Source: Aquibium pacificus (GTDB taxonomy: Bacteria; Pseudomonadota; Alphaproteobacteria; Rhizobiales; Rhizobiaceae). Taken from it: 64,000 nt of DNA. Positions within the stretch are counted from its first letter, which is position 1. Each line of letters begins with the position of its first letter. Location of the stretch: assembly GCF_040839445.1 (NCBI RefSeq), contig NZ_JBDPGJ010000002.1, positions 372,001 through 436,000 of the forward strand, given 5' to 3'. This document shows positions 44,533 through 52,720 of the stretch, in pieces. The position numbers and the translations under genes were made by a program. The notes under the pieces were generated by a model. That model had not been told where the DNA came from and did not search any database. It saw only the letters and a program-made list of their open reading frames with translations.

Positions 44533-45147
44533 CTACACCTTCAATTCCATGTCCGCGGGGCGGCGGCGCGTCAGAACGCGACGCGCATTGGGCAAGTCGT
44601 TGGAAAACACGCGGTCTCGCGCCTGCGCCGGCGCATGGCCGTGGGAAAGCCAGCGTTCCGTGAGTCGCCGCTCCAGCTCGGCCTCGGAAACGTCGAGGAA
44701 CACCGCAAAGTCGAACATCGGTGCCAGTCCCGACCATGGCTCCTCGTCGGACAAGAGGTAATTGCCTTCGGCGAGCACGAACTTCACCTCGCTGCCGACG
44801 ACCGAGGCGCCGGCACGCGAGAAATCCTCCGCCCGGTCGAAGAGCGGAATGACGACGTCGCTTTCGCGCGTCCGAATCCGCTGCAGGGTGGCGCGCAGGC
44901 CTCCGAAGTCGAACGTCTCCGGCGCCCCCTTGCGCGCCATCAGGCCGCGCGCCTCGAGAATCCGGTTGTCGAGGTGGAAGGCGTCCATCGGCAGGACGAA
45001 TGCCGAACCTTCCGGCAGAAGGGGAACCAGCGCTTCGGCGAGCGTCGACTTTCCCGCAGCCGGCGGGCCGGCGATGGCGACGAGGACGCGCTCGCGGCCC
45101 GCGCCCTTGCGAAAGATGGCAGCGGCGAGATGGGCGATATCGGACAT
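44533..45147 (-). CDS. P-loop kinase of the nucleoside/uridine-kinase-like (FrcK-like) family
   Basis: A 204-residue kinase with the P-loop AIAGPPAAGKSTLAEAL, the acidic motif VLPMDAFHLDN and the segment VLAEGNYLLSDEEPW. Similar proteins are encoded with rhizobial sugar transporters (for example FrcK) and are annotated as nucleoside/nucleotide kinase family. Here it lies with a D-lyxose isomerase, suggesting phosphorylation of a ketose or a related product, but the phosphate acceptor is not known. Confidence 0.82.
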   Translation of the reverse strand: MSDIAHLAAAIFRKGAGRERVLVAIAGPPAAGKSTLAEALVPLLPEGSAFVLPMDAFHLDNRILEARGLMARKGAPETFDFGGLRATLQRIRTRESDVVIPLFDRAEDFSRAGASVVGSEVKFVLAEGNYLLSDEEPWSGLAPMFDFAVFLDVSEAELERRLTERWLSHGHAPAQARDRVFSNDLPNARRVLTRRRPADMELKV

Positions 45148-45177
45148 GCTCTTACCTCCCTTACATCCTCCTCGGTA

Positions 45178-45864
45178 TCAGCCGAGCCACGTCCCGTAGT
45201 CGGACACGAGCAGATGGAGCGGCTCGACATCTTCCTCGATTCCGGAGAAGCGCTCGAGCGGCTCGGCGAAGACATTGTCGGTCAGGTCGTCGTTCACTGT
45301 CGAGACCTCGCCGACCAGAACGTCCTTTTCCTCCGCCCAGAAGGCATGCCACACGCCCGGCAGCAGCGTGACGCTCTCGCCGGGTGCGAGTCTTAAGATC
45401 CCGCCGGGCGGGAGCGTCCGCATCGCGCCGTCCGTCGGCACCGACACGGCGGCAGCCCGGCCGATCGAACCGTCCGGGGCCGAGGCGAAAAGCTCGATCG
45501 CCAGCGTTCCGCCTCCGCGGTTGACGATGTCCTCGGCCTTGATGACGTGGCTGTGCATCGGCGAGAGCTGGTCGCGCCGCGAGATCATGATCTTTTCCGC
45601 ATAGAGCTTGCCGCGACCGCGCTTCAGATCGGCCGCCGTGCCGTTGCGCACTGTGAAGAGGAACAGGCCGAGCCGCTCGAAATCGCCCTTGCCGTAGTCG
45701 GTGATGTCCCAGCCAAGCCGCGCGTCGACGATTCCTGCGATGTCGTTGCGGCGCTCCGTCATCTCGGCAGGCGACCAGTAGGCGAACGGCGGCAGGCGGT
45801 ATCCGAAGGAACGGATGAACTCGTCCGCTTCGGCAAGAATGCGATTGACGGTCGAACGCTTCAT
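45178..45864 (-). CDS. D-lyxose ketol-isomerase family protein
   Basis: A 228-residue cupin-fold isomerase. The metal-binding residues are in ISRRDQLSPMHSHVIKAEDI and the later LLPGVWHAFWAEEKDVLVGEVS. The family interconverts D-lyxose/D-xylulose and D-mannose/D-fructose. The ATG at 45862-45864 is used; a GTG at 45868-45870 is two codons further up. Lies between the TRAP binding-protein gene and the kinase gene on the same strand. Confidence 0.85.
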   Translation of the reverse strand: MKRSTVNRILAEADEFIRSFGYRLPPFAYWSPAEMTERRNDIAGIVDARLGWDITDYGKGDFERLGLFLFTVRNGTAADLKRGRGKLYAEKIMISRRDQLSPMHSHVIKAEDIVNRGGGTLAIELFASAPDGSIGRAAAVSVPTDGAMRTLPPGGILRLAPGESVTLLPGVWHAFWAEEKDVLVGEVSTVNDDLTDNVFAEPLERFSGIEEDVEPLHLLVSDYGTWLG

Positions 45865-45936
45865 GCTCACTCCCGCAGTCCGTTCAGGGTGAGATTATCA
45901 CCGAGCGAGGCGGCGGGAGAAGGACCCGCGAAAGGA

Positions 45937-45960
45937 AACGGCCGCGGTTTCCCGCGGCCG
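45937..45960 (-). terminator. Hairpin after the TRAP binding-protein gene
   Basis: ACGGCCGCGG, TTTC loop and CCGCGGCCGT form a perfect 10-bp stem in the gap before the isomerase gene. On the minus strand a short T-rich stretch (TTTCCTTTC) follows. It may reduce read-through from the abundant binding protein into the enzyme genes. Confidence 0.55.
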
Positions 45961-45987
45961 TCGATGTCCAGAGCGTGGTTTCGCGGC

Positions 45988-47019
45988 TTACATATTGCCG
46001 GAATACTTGTCGACCAGCGAGCGGGCTTCCTCGACGAGCGCCTTGCCGTCCTTGCCCTTGCCGTCCATCTCGGCTTCCCAGCCCTCGATAAGCGGCTCGG
46101 CGGCATCCTTCCAGCGCTGCGTCTCGGCTTCGTCGAGCACGATGATGTTGTTGCCGAGCTTTTCGGCGATCGCCTTGCCGGCGGCATCGCCCTCGTCCAT
46201 GACGCGGCCGAAGAAGGCCGCGGTCTCCATGCCGGAATTCGCGTCGATGACCTTCTTCAGGTCATCGGGCAGAGCGTCGTAGGAGGCCTTGTTCATGGCG
46301 ACGACGAAGGTCTGGGTGTAGAGCCCGTTCTTGCCGGAGAAGGTCGTATGGTTCTTCACCAGTTCGCTGACCTTCAGGGCCGGCGTGACCTCCCACGGGA
46401 TCGTCGTGGCGGTGATGACGCCCTTGGAGAGCGCTTCCGAGACGGCGGGAACCGGCATGCCGACGGGCGTAGCGCCCAGCTTCTCGAGCATCTGGTTGAT
46501 GACGCGCGAACCGCCGCGGATCTTGAGGCCGTTCATGTCCTCGAGCTTGTTGACCGGATCCTTGGAGTGGATCAGGCCGGGTCCGTGGGCGTGCCAGGCG
46601 ATCACCTTCACGTCCGAGAACTCGTCCATGCAGTTCTTTTCGCAATATTCCTGGAACGCGCGCGACGTGGCCTCGCCCGTGGTCATCATGAACGGAAGCT
46701 CGAAGGCTTCAGTTGTCGGGAAACGGCCCGGCGTGTAGCCGATCACGGTCCAGATCAGGTCGACGGCACCGTCCTTGGCCTGGTCATAGAGTTCCGGCGG
46801 CTTGCCGCCGAGGGACATGGCGTCGAACTGTTCGACCTTGATGCGGCCGCCCGACTCGCTCATCACCTTTTCCGCCCAGGGCTTGATCGCTTTGGCGGGG
46901 ATCGTCGCCTGCGGCGGCAGCATCTGGTGGAAGCGCAAGGTGACGTCCTGCGCGAAGGTCGATACGGTCATCGCGCCGAACGCGACGGCAGCGGCTATGG
47001 AGCATTTCAGCATTTTCAT
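45988..47019 (-). CDS. TRAP transporter solute-binding protein, DctP family
   Basis: A 343-residue periplasmic protein: signal peptide MKMLKCSIAAAVAFGAMTVS cut near TFAQD, then the DctP fold with LRFHQMLPPQATIPAKAI, the conserved KIRGGSRVINQMLEKLGATP containing the carboxylate-binding arginine, and GVITATTIPWEV. GGGAGGAATT precedes the ATG. No DctQ/DctM membrane subunits lie in the window. It starts the leftward cluster with the isomerase, kinase and dehydrogenase, which suggests a sugar or sugar-acid ligand. Confidence 0.9.
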   Translation of the reverse strand: MKMLKCSIAAAVAFGAMTVSTFAQDVTLRFHQMLPPQATIPAKAIKPWAEKVMSESGGRIKVEQFDAMSLGGKPPELYDQAKDGAVDLIWTVIGYTPGRFPTTEAFELPFMMTTGEATSRAFQEYCEKNCMDEFSDVKVIAWHAHGPGLIHSKDPVNKLEDMNGLKIRGGSRVINQMLEKLGATPVGMPVPAVSEALSKGVITATTIPWEVTPALKVSELVKNHTTFSGKNGLYTQTFVVAMNKASYDALPDDLKKVIDANSGMETAAFFGRVMDEGDAAGKAIAEKLGNNIIVLDEAETQRWKDAAEPLIEGWEAEMDGKGKDGKALVEEARSLVDKYSGNM

Positions 47020-47215
47020 TGGAATTCCTCCCTTGGTCCTGCATTGTTATACGATAAAACCATTTGCGTTGCCAGTGGGCATCTTGGCATGACGATGTCC
47101 GACCGCGCATATGGTTGACGCTGGCCGGCATTCGCGGCGATCCGGCTCTTGAGTCGGAGCCGGCCCGGGCCTATGCGGTAGACTAAATCAGCCTTTCCAT
47201 CAGGAGAAGAATGCA

Positions 47216-48349
47216 TTGCCTTCCACAAGCGTTTCCAAGCCACCCTACCGCGCCGACCATGTGGGGAGCCTCCTGCGGCCCCAGTCCGTCAAGGACGCCC
47301 GCAAGAAGTTCTACGAAGACCATTCCATCGATGCCGCCGGGCTGAAGTCCATCGAGGACGAGGCCATCCGCGACGCGATCAAGCTGCAGGAGGACGTCGG
47401 GCTGCTCGCGGTGACCGACGGCGAGATCCGCCGCTCGTTCTGGCACTACGACTTCATGGGCGGCCTGACCGGGCTCGACCTCGAGGAGCGTGAGGAAGGC
47501 GTCCAGTTCCACGGCGTCAAGCTGCGCCCGGTCTATCCGACCATCACGGGCAAGCTCGACTTTCCGGACGACCATCCGATGATCGAGCACTTCAAGTTCG
47601 TCGCGGCGAACACCAACGTGACGCCGAAGATCTCCATTCCGGGCCCTAGCTGCTGCCACTTCCGCACCGCCAAGGCGGACATCCACCCGAAGGAATACCA
47701 GGAGGATGTGGAAGTCCTGTTCGCCGATCTGGCGAAGACCTACGCCAAGGCCGTGAAGGTGTTCTACGACGCCGGATGCCGCTATCTCCAGATGGACGAC
47801 ATCTTCTTTGCCTACCTTTGCGACCCCAAGCACCGCGAGGCCAAGAAGACCGAGGGCCTCGATCCCGACTGGCTGATCGACCGCTACGCCTTCATGATGC
47901 ACGAGGCGATCAAGGACCGCCCGGACGACATGGTCATCGGCATGCACATGTGCCGCGGCAATTTCGTCTCGACCTATGCCGCCGAGGGCGCCTACGACCC
48001 CGCCGCCGACGCGATCTTCAACAAGACCGGCGTCGACATCTACTTCATGGAGTACGATAGCGAGCGCGCCGGCGGGCTGGAGCCGCTGCGCCTGCTGCCG
48101 AAGGGCAACAAGCGCGTCCTGCCCGGCTTCATCACCACCAAGACCGGCGAGCTCGAGGACATCGAGGACCTTAAGCGCAAGTTCGAGGCGGCCTCTCAAT
48201 ATGCCGACCTCGACCAGCTCGGCATCGCCCCGCAATGCGGCTTCGCCTCCACCGAGGAAGGCAACAAGGTCACGGCGGACGACCAGAAGCGCAAGCTGGA
48301 GCTGGTGGTGAAGACCGCCGAGGCTATCTGGGGCGGCGTGGACAAGTAG
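47216..48349 (+). CDS. Cobalamin-independent methionine synthase C-terminal-domain protein, TTG start
   Basis: A 377-residue protein equal to the catalytic barrel of MetE without its N-terminal folate-binding half. It begins PPYRADHVGSLLRPQSVKDA, with zinc-type residues in SIPGPSCCHFR, MHMCRGNF and the late GIAPQCGFAST. Single-domain MetE-like proteins transfer methyl groups but their donors are mostly unknown. TTG at 47216 has AGGAGA at 47202-47207; an ATG at 47211 is in another frame. A perfect hairpin terminator follows. Confidence 0.88.
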   Translation: MPSTSVSKPPYRADHVGSLLRPQSVKDARKKFYEDHSIDAAGLKSIEDEAIRDAIKLQEDVGLLAVTDGEIRRSFWHYDFMGGLTGLDLEEREEGVQFHGVKLRPVYPTITGKLDFPDDHPMIEHFKFVAANTNVTPKISIPGPSCCHFRTAKADIHPKEYQEDVEVLFADLAKTYAKAVKVFYDAGCRYLQMDDIFFAYLCDPKHREAKKTEGLDPDWLIDRYAFMMHEAIKDRPDDMVIGMHMCRGNFVSTYAAEGAYDPAADAIFNKTGVDIYFMEYDSERAGGLEPLRLLPKGNKRVLPGFITTKTGELEDIEDLKRKFEAASQYADLDQLGIAPQCGFASTEEGNKVTADDQKRKLELVVKTAEAIWGGVDK

Positions 48350-48372
48350 GTTCTGCGTTCCGCGCGATCATG

Positions 48373-48399
48373 AGCCGGCGGGCAACCGCCGGCTTTCCA
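48373..48399 (+). terminator. Rho-independent-like terminator after the MetE-like gene
   Basis: AGCCGGCGG, GCAA loop and CCGCCGGCT form a perfect 9-bp stem (48373-48394) followed by TTTCC, 23 bases after the stop codon. It marks the end of the host-like sequence before composition changes. Confidence 0.75.
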
Positions 48400-48423
48400 T
48401 TGCGTGGGGCCCCATCGGCAATG
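48398..48423. repeat. Palindrome at the left edge of the low-GC island
   Basis: CATTGC (48398-48403) and GCAATG (48418-48423) flank the 10-base perfect palindrome TGGGGCCCCA (about 48405-48414). It falls exactly where base composition changes. It might be a recombination end or a cruciform; no copy was seen at the right edge. Confidence 0.4.
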
Positions 48424-48575
48424 AAATTCTTACAAACCAGACTGCTGCTCGCATGGGACGTAACAAGGGAATAAAATACGGCCATTTTGCCTCACATTTT
48501 GCTTTCCAATCGTCCGACATACTACTGATACTCTTACACTAGGTACAATGTCCTCGTGTAAATAGGTAAGGCTCA

Positions 48576-48602
48576 TTGACCTAAATATTTGTTTACTATA
48601 CT
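48576..48602 (+). promoter_or_regulatory. Predicted promoter of the sce7726-family gene
   Basis: TTGACC (48576-48581) is followed after 15 bases by TATACT (48597-48602), or with 17-base spacing by TACTGT. The flanking sequence is AT-rich. The start codon is 45 bases downstream. Confidence 0.5.
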
Positions 48603-48646
48603 GTGGGCGTGATACGTCGCCAACCGAAGCGACAGCAGGGGCAGGA

Positions 48647-49225
48647 ATGCGTGACAAGGACGTAAGAGCCGCAGTGATGCGGCATTTGTTGATTCTACAT
48701 TGCGATGATCCTTCGACAAGGATCGTCGAGGAAATGGGGCTTTGGTCGGGCAGTGTGCGAGTTGATGTAGCCGTCATCAACGGAGAACTATCTGGTATTG
48801 AGATAAAAAGTGATAGAGACACGCTAGATAGACTTCCGTTGCAAGAGCGGACCTACTCTCGCATCTTTGACCAGGTGACTCTTGTAGTAGGTACGAAACA
48901 TGTTGATCGCGCGTACGATATGATCCCCAAGTGGTGGGGCGTCACTACTGCTAGGTTTGTACATGATCACGTGGAACTTACGCCGTGCCGACCAGCGCAG
49001 CGGAATCCCGCGCCTGATCCTATACTTGTAGCCGGGCTATTGTGGAAAGAAGAGGCTCTTTCCGCGCTTGAGGAACGCGGGCTTGCGAGAGGGGTGAGGA
49101 GTAAACCGGTTTCTGCGGTACATGAGCGACTTGCGACTGAACTGCCTTTTCACGAATTGTCGGCATGCGTCCGCGAAAGGTTGAAGCGTCGTTCAGCGTG
49201 GCTAGGGCAGGCGGTGAGTCACTAG
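48647..49225 (+). CDS. sce7726 family protein, putative PD-(D/E)xK nuclease fold
   Basis: A 192-residue protein of a family named after a Sorangium gene; function unknown. The N-terminal half has the nuclease-like pattern E28, D40 in SGSVRVDVAVINGEL, and E52-I53-K54 in GIEIKSDRDTLDRL, with Q66 and Y70 after it, as expected for a PD-(D/E)xK core. IPKWWGVTTARF (about 93-104) is the other family hallmark. The C-terminal third is helical and basic. AGGGGCAGGA precedes the ATG. Codon use differs from the flanks. Its 3' end overlaps that of the convergent beta-family gene by 24 bases. Confidence 0.82.
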   Translation: MRDKDVRAAVMRHLLILHCDDPSTRIVEEMGLWSGSVRVDVAVINGELSGIEIKSDRDTLDRLPLQERTYSRIFDQVTLVVGTKHVDRAYDMIPKWWGVTTARFVHDHVELTPCRPAQRNPAPDPILVAGLLWKEEALSALEERGLARGVRSKPVSAVHERLATELPFHELSACVRERLKRRSAWLGQAVSH

Positions 49226-50191
49226 TGAAAGATGACGGTTCATGCCGATGGTGACCCACTGCTGCCTCCCTCCAGCGTTCCCCGGTCCTGCGGCGTAGTT
49301 TGCAATCTGACCATCAGCCCAGCAATTTGGTACGGCGTTGAAGCTCGGTTCGACCACTAGGGCTTGGGCGTGCGCTCTGTATTGGGTAGTCATGGGCTGT
49401 CCTGTCGGCCCGCTAACCCTTACACCCTTCCGGACTATCCAGAAGTCGTCAATCGCATAGCGTACGCTGACGGTAGCAGAGGCCATAGCCACTCCTGGTG
49501 GCTCTTCCATAGACGCGTTTACGTGTCCGCAATCCGAGTAGTCCAAGCCCGCGCGTGATACGCTTACGGCCTGCCAAAGCTGGTAGTCCCGGCGGGGCAC
49601 AAGATTTCTTCCTTGAGACATACCACTAAGGTCCACCGGAGCGCAGAACGAATGCAGAGAAAGTGATCGCCATGGTGACGGCGTCGGTATGGCAGCCAGC
49701 GCATGATTGACGTATCCAGCATACGTTACCGGATCATGTGCCGAAACGTCACCTGCTGAGACCACCAGATCAACGTTACTCACCGCCCATCCATTGCTGG
49801 CCACCCAACCCGTGAGAGATGGGATATCTGCGAGCCTAGCAATTACAACTAGACCGGGACCGAAGGCCCCCACAGCGGCTTGAACGGCCGAAACATATCC
49901 ATGTGGAGAACCGACCGAAATCGCGGGAATAACCGGAACACCAGCTGCTCCAAGCCCTCCGAATATCGCATTGAAAGAAGCAGATGAACCTGTGACGCCG
50001 TGATTATATCGGCCATCCAATGCCATCGGTAAACCAGTCCATGCAGAGCCAAGGGTCGCTGCGATGCCAGGGGAAGGACTGGAAACTATGTTTACAATAG
50101 GAGTGATCCTGTGACGCGCGGTCATACTCAGCCTACGGAGCGCGTCCGCCTCGCCCTGTTTGGTCCGCACAATTGGAAAATATCGCGCCAT
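49202..50191 (-). CDS. Beta family protein (phage T4 beta-protein-like, sce7725-like)
   Basis: A 329-residue protein of unknown function. The opening MARYFPIVRTKQGEADALRR, with the K-x-G-E-x-x-AL pattern, identifies the beta-protein family; WVASNGWAVSNVDLVVSAGD and a C-terminal RQQWVTIGMNRHLSLVTHRL are further conserved-looking parts. No membrane segment or signal peptide. In Sorangium, sce7725 and sce7726 are neighbouring loci, and here the homologous pair is convergent and overlapping, which points to joint function. Low-GC codon use as in its partner. GGGGGGCGATTACC precedes the ATG. Confidence 0.75.
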   Translation of the reverse strand: MARYFPIVRTKQGEADALRRLSMTARHRITPIVNIVSSPSPGIAATLGSAWTGLPMALDGRYNHGVTGSSASFNAIFGGLGAAGVPVIPAISVGSPHGYVSAVQAAVGAFGPGLVVIARLADIPSLTGWVASNGWAVSNVDLVVSAGDVSAHDPVTYAGYVNHALAAIPTPSPWRSLSLHSFCAPVDLSGMSQGRNLVPRRDYQLWQAVSVSRAGLDYSDCGHVNASMEEPPGVAMASATVSVRYAIDDFWIVRKGVRVSGPTGQPMTTQYRAHAQALVVEPSFNAVPNCWADGQIANYAAGPGNAGGRQQWVTIGMNRHLSLVTHRLP

Positions 50192-50289
50192 GGTAATCGC
50201 CCCCCACGGCTTGCAACTTAATTTTGATGGGTGATTCGTTTAATGGCCTTGTGAAATAAAGGGGCTTATACCCACTACGGGTTGCGTCG

Positions 50290-50964
50290 ATGTCTATACC
50301 ATCACATCTCTACAACAAAAGTAGACCTTCAACGGATCGAGCATTGCATACCCTAGCACCCGGAGCGAACCGCCATCCCGGCTACCTCGACGCATCGGCC
50401 CAGAAGGCGCTGCTCGAAGAGATCCGCGCCGTCGTTGCGCAGTCCCCGCTCTACCTCCCCGCGATGCCGCGCACCGGAAAGCCGATGAGCGTGCGCATGA
50501 CCAATTGCGGGGTGCTCGGCTGGGTCACCGACAAGGAGCGCGGATACCGCTATCAGGCGACGCATCCGGTGACGGGCGAGGCGTGGCCGGCGATCCCGAA
50601 GATGCTGCTCGATATCTGGGCCGAGGTCGCCGACTTCCCGCTGCCGCCCGAAGCCTGTCTGGTCAACTTCTATTCGGCCGACGCGAAGATGGGGCTGCAC
50701 CAGGATCGCGACGAGCAGGAACTTGGCGCCCCCGTCGTGTCGCTGTCCCTCGGCGACGACTGCCTCTTCCGCGTCGGCGGAACTGCGCGGAGCGCGCCGA
50801 CCACGTCGGTGCGGCTCGGCAGCGGCGATCTGGTGGTGCTGGGCGGCGAAGGGCGCCTCGCCTTCCACGGCGTCGACCGCATCTATCCCGGCACCTCGAT
50901 GCTCCTGAAGAACGAGGGCCGCATCAACCTCACCCTGCGCCGCGTCACGCGGGGACAGATTTAG
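50290..50964 (+). CDS. alkB: AlkB-family Fe(II)/2-oxoglutarate DNA dealkylase with a replaced N-terminus
   Basis: Oxidatively removes methyl groups from 1-methyladenine and 3-methylcytosine. The 224-residue protein has the iron ligands H-x-D in MGLHQDRDEQELGAP and the distal histidine in LAFHGVDRIYPG, with the 2-oxoglutarate arginines near RINLTLRRV; TNCGVLGWVTDKERGYRY is the family core. The first 23 or so codons (MSIPSHLYNKSRPSTDRALH) use rare, AT-rich codons and are not AlkB-like, whereas from PGANRHPGYLDA onward codon use is host-like. The island insertion seems to have supplied a new start. Confidence 0.9.
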   Translation: MSIPSHLYNKSRPSTDRALHTLAPGANRHPGYLDASAQKALLEEIRAVVAQSPLYLPAMPRTGKPMSVRMTNCGVLGWVTDKERGYRYQATHPVTGEAWPAIPKMLLDIWAEVADFPLPPEACLVNFYSADAKMGLHQDRDEQELGAPVVSLSLGDDCLFRVGGTARSAPTTSVRLGSGDLVVLGGEGRLAFHGVDRIYPGTSMLLKNEGRINLTLRRVTRGQI

Positions 50965-51106
50965 ACCGTCCCCGCACTCCCCCCCGCCGCATCGCGGCCG
51001 CGATGCCGCCCTGCCTCGCGCCGGATCGACCGCCACCGAAATTTTTTCATCCACGCCCTTCTCGGACTTGCGACAATCCCTGCGCGAACACCGGAGGACG
51101 GGACGG

Positions 51107-51499
51107 ATGGACTGGAGAAGGGAGGGCGATGTTCTGGAGCAGATCCTGGCGCTGCTCGTCTCCTTCGCCGGTCTCGCCGACCGCGCGGCCGGTCTGCCCC
51201 TGTGTCTCCAGCTGCCCGCCCTCGTCTTCCTGACTCAGGGCGAAGCCGTCGCACGATCCTTCGTCATCGGCCTTCCGGCCGGCGCCCCGGCGGCCATCGC
51301 GGGGTCGCACGCGGGAGACCGCGCCGAGCGGCTCGCCGCCGATTTCCGGGCACTGGCGCGGATGCTTCGTTCCCTGCTGGCGCGGGCCCGGCGTCGAGCG
51401 GGTTTCGCCACCCCCGAGACCCGTCCGGCGCCGCTGCCGCGCGCCCCTGCGCGGTCCAGACGCCCGGTGCCGGCGCTGCCCGCGCCCGACACGTCGTGA
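51107..51499 (+). CDS. Conserved hypothetical protein
   Basis: A 130-residue protein starting MDWRREGDVLEQILALLVSF, with GGAGGA before the ATG at 51107. One hydrophobic stretch (about residues 10-45) suggests a membrane-associated helix pair; the C-terminal 40 residues are proline- and arginine-rich and probably disordered. Similar small proteins occur in rhizobial genomes but I know no function. It follows alkB by 142 bases on the same strand. The 219-base gap to coaA (51500-51718) shows only a short GGGTCC/GGACCC stem. Confidence 0.65.
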   Translation: MDWRREGDVLEQILALLVSFAGLADRAAGLPLCLQLPALVFLTQGEAVARSFVIGLPAGAPAAIAGSHAGDRAERLAADFRALARMLRSLLARARRRAGFATPETRPAPLPRAPARSRRPVPALPAPDTS

Positions 51500-51718
51500 C
51501 AGCCAGACGCCTCGACGAAACAGACCCGTATCGCTCGCCTCTCCGCACTGTCATGCGGACGGAGGTCGCAGGCGCTGGGATTGGGTGGGCAGGGGTCCAG
51601 GGACGGACCCGTCACGTCATGCCGACCCGGCTCCCGGTCCGTCCCGGATCACCCTTGAGCCGGTTCCGGGGGCCGAAACAAGCGAAAGCCCCGCATGTGC
51701 GTTCCGCCCCTCGTCGCC

Positions 51719-52720
51719 TCAGAGCTTGCGCAGCGCCACTTCCTCGACCCGGTGGTTGGCGCCCTTGCGCAGGATCAGGTCGGCGCGCGGGCGGGTCGGC
51801 AGGATGTTCTCGCGCAGGTTCTTCAGGTTGATGTTGTTCCACAGCCCTTCGGCGATCGCCCGGGCGGAATCGGCCGAGAGCGTCGAATAGCGGTGGAAGA
51901 AGGAGTCCGGATTGCGGAAGGCCGTCTCCCTCAGCCGCATGAAGCGGTCGATGTACCATTTGTGGATCAGGTTCTCGTCCGCATCGAGGAAGATGGAGAA
52001 ATCGAAGAAATCCGACACCACGGGAACCGCGCGGCCGTCCTTCGGGAGTTCGCGCGTCTGGAGGACATTGATTCCCTCGAAGATCAGGATGTCGGGCCGG
52101 TCGATCAGCGCATATTCGCCGGGCAGCACGTCGTAGGTGAGGTGCGAATAGAGCGGAGCGGGAACGTTTCGCTCGCCGGACTTGATGCCGGACAAGAACC
52201 GCAGCAGCGCGCCGACATCGTAGCTGTCGGGAAACCCCTTGCGTTCCATCAGGTTCTCGCGGCGCAGCACCTCGTTGGGATAGAGGAAGCCGTCCGTCGT
52301 CACCAAATCCACCTTCGGGCTCGACGGCCAGCGGGCGAGCAGTTCTTTCAGGATGCGCGCGGTGGCCGACTTTCCGACGGCGACCGACCCGGCGATGCCG
52401 ATGATGAACGGCGTCTTCACCGCGTCGTCGGCGTTGAAGAACACCTGGCGCTGGCGAAACAGGAGCTGCGAGGCCTCGACATGCGCCGAAAGCAGGCGCG
52501 ACATGGAGAGATAGACCCGCGCCACTTCATCGAGATCGATGGGATCGTTGAGCGAACTCAGGCGCTGAACCTCGTCCTCGCTGAGCGTCAGCGGCGTGTC
52601 GGCCCGGAACCCGGCCCATCTCTCCGCCGTGAAAAAGCGATAGGGCGAATATCTCAAATTCGGTGCAAGTTGATCCATCGCCGCCGCCGCTTCATCGAGA
52701 GCCAACCGCCCCATCCTCAT
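51719..52720 (-). CDS. coaA: Pantothenate kinase, type I
   Basis: First step of coenzyme A synthesis. The 333-residue protein has the P-loop IIGIAGSVAVGKSATARIL, LVTTDGFLYPNEVLRRENLM and ILIFEGINVLQT, and the type-I N-terminus SPYRFFTAERWAGFR. The ATG at 52718-52720 overlaps the hisE stop as ATGA; ATGs at 52714 and 52678 are alternatives. End gene of the histidine block. Confidence 0.96.
   Translation of the reverse strand: MRMGRLALDEAAAAMDQLAPNLRYSPYRFFTAERWAGFRADTPLTLSEDEVQRLSSLNDPIDLDEVARVYLSMSRLLSAHVEASQLLFRQRQVFFNADDAVKTPFIIGIAGSVAVGKSATARILKELLARWPSSPKVDLVTTDGFLYPNEVLRRENLMERKGFPDSYDVGALLRFLSGIKSGERNVPAPLYSHLTYDVLPGEYALIDRPDILIFEGINVLQTRELPKDGRAVPVVSDFFDFSIFLDADENLIHKWYIDRFMRLRETAFRNPDSFFHRYSTLSADSARAIAEGLWNNINLKNLRENILPTRPRADLILRKGANHRVEEVALRKL

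Larger units (their letters stand above)
48420..50365. mobile_element. Low-GC genomic island carrying the sce7726/beta-protein pair
   Basis: From about 48420 to about 50365 the sequence is visibly AT-richer and uses codons (AGA, ATA, CTA, TCA, AGT) that are rare elsewhere in the window. It contains two convergent genes and two regulatory gaps and no integrase, transposase or tRNA. The right end lies inside the first codons of alkB. Edges are estimated by eye from composition; the mechanism of transfer is unknown. Confidence 0.7.

Noticed and set aside
48420..50365. Insertion sequence or prophage
   Set aside because: No transposase, integrase, terminal inverted repeats or target duplication could be found by eye; only composition marks the island.
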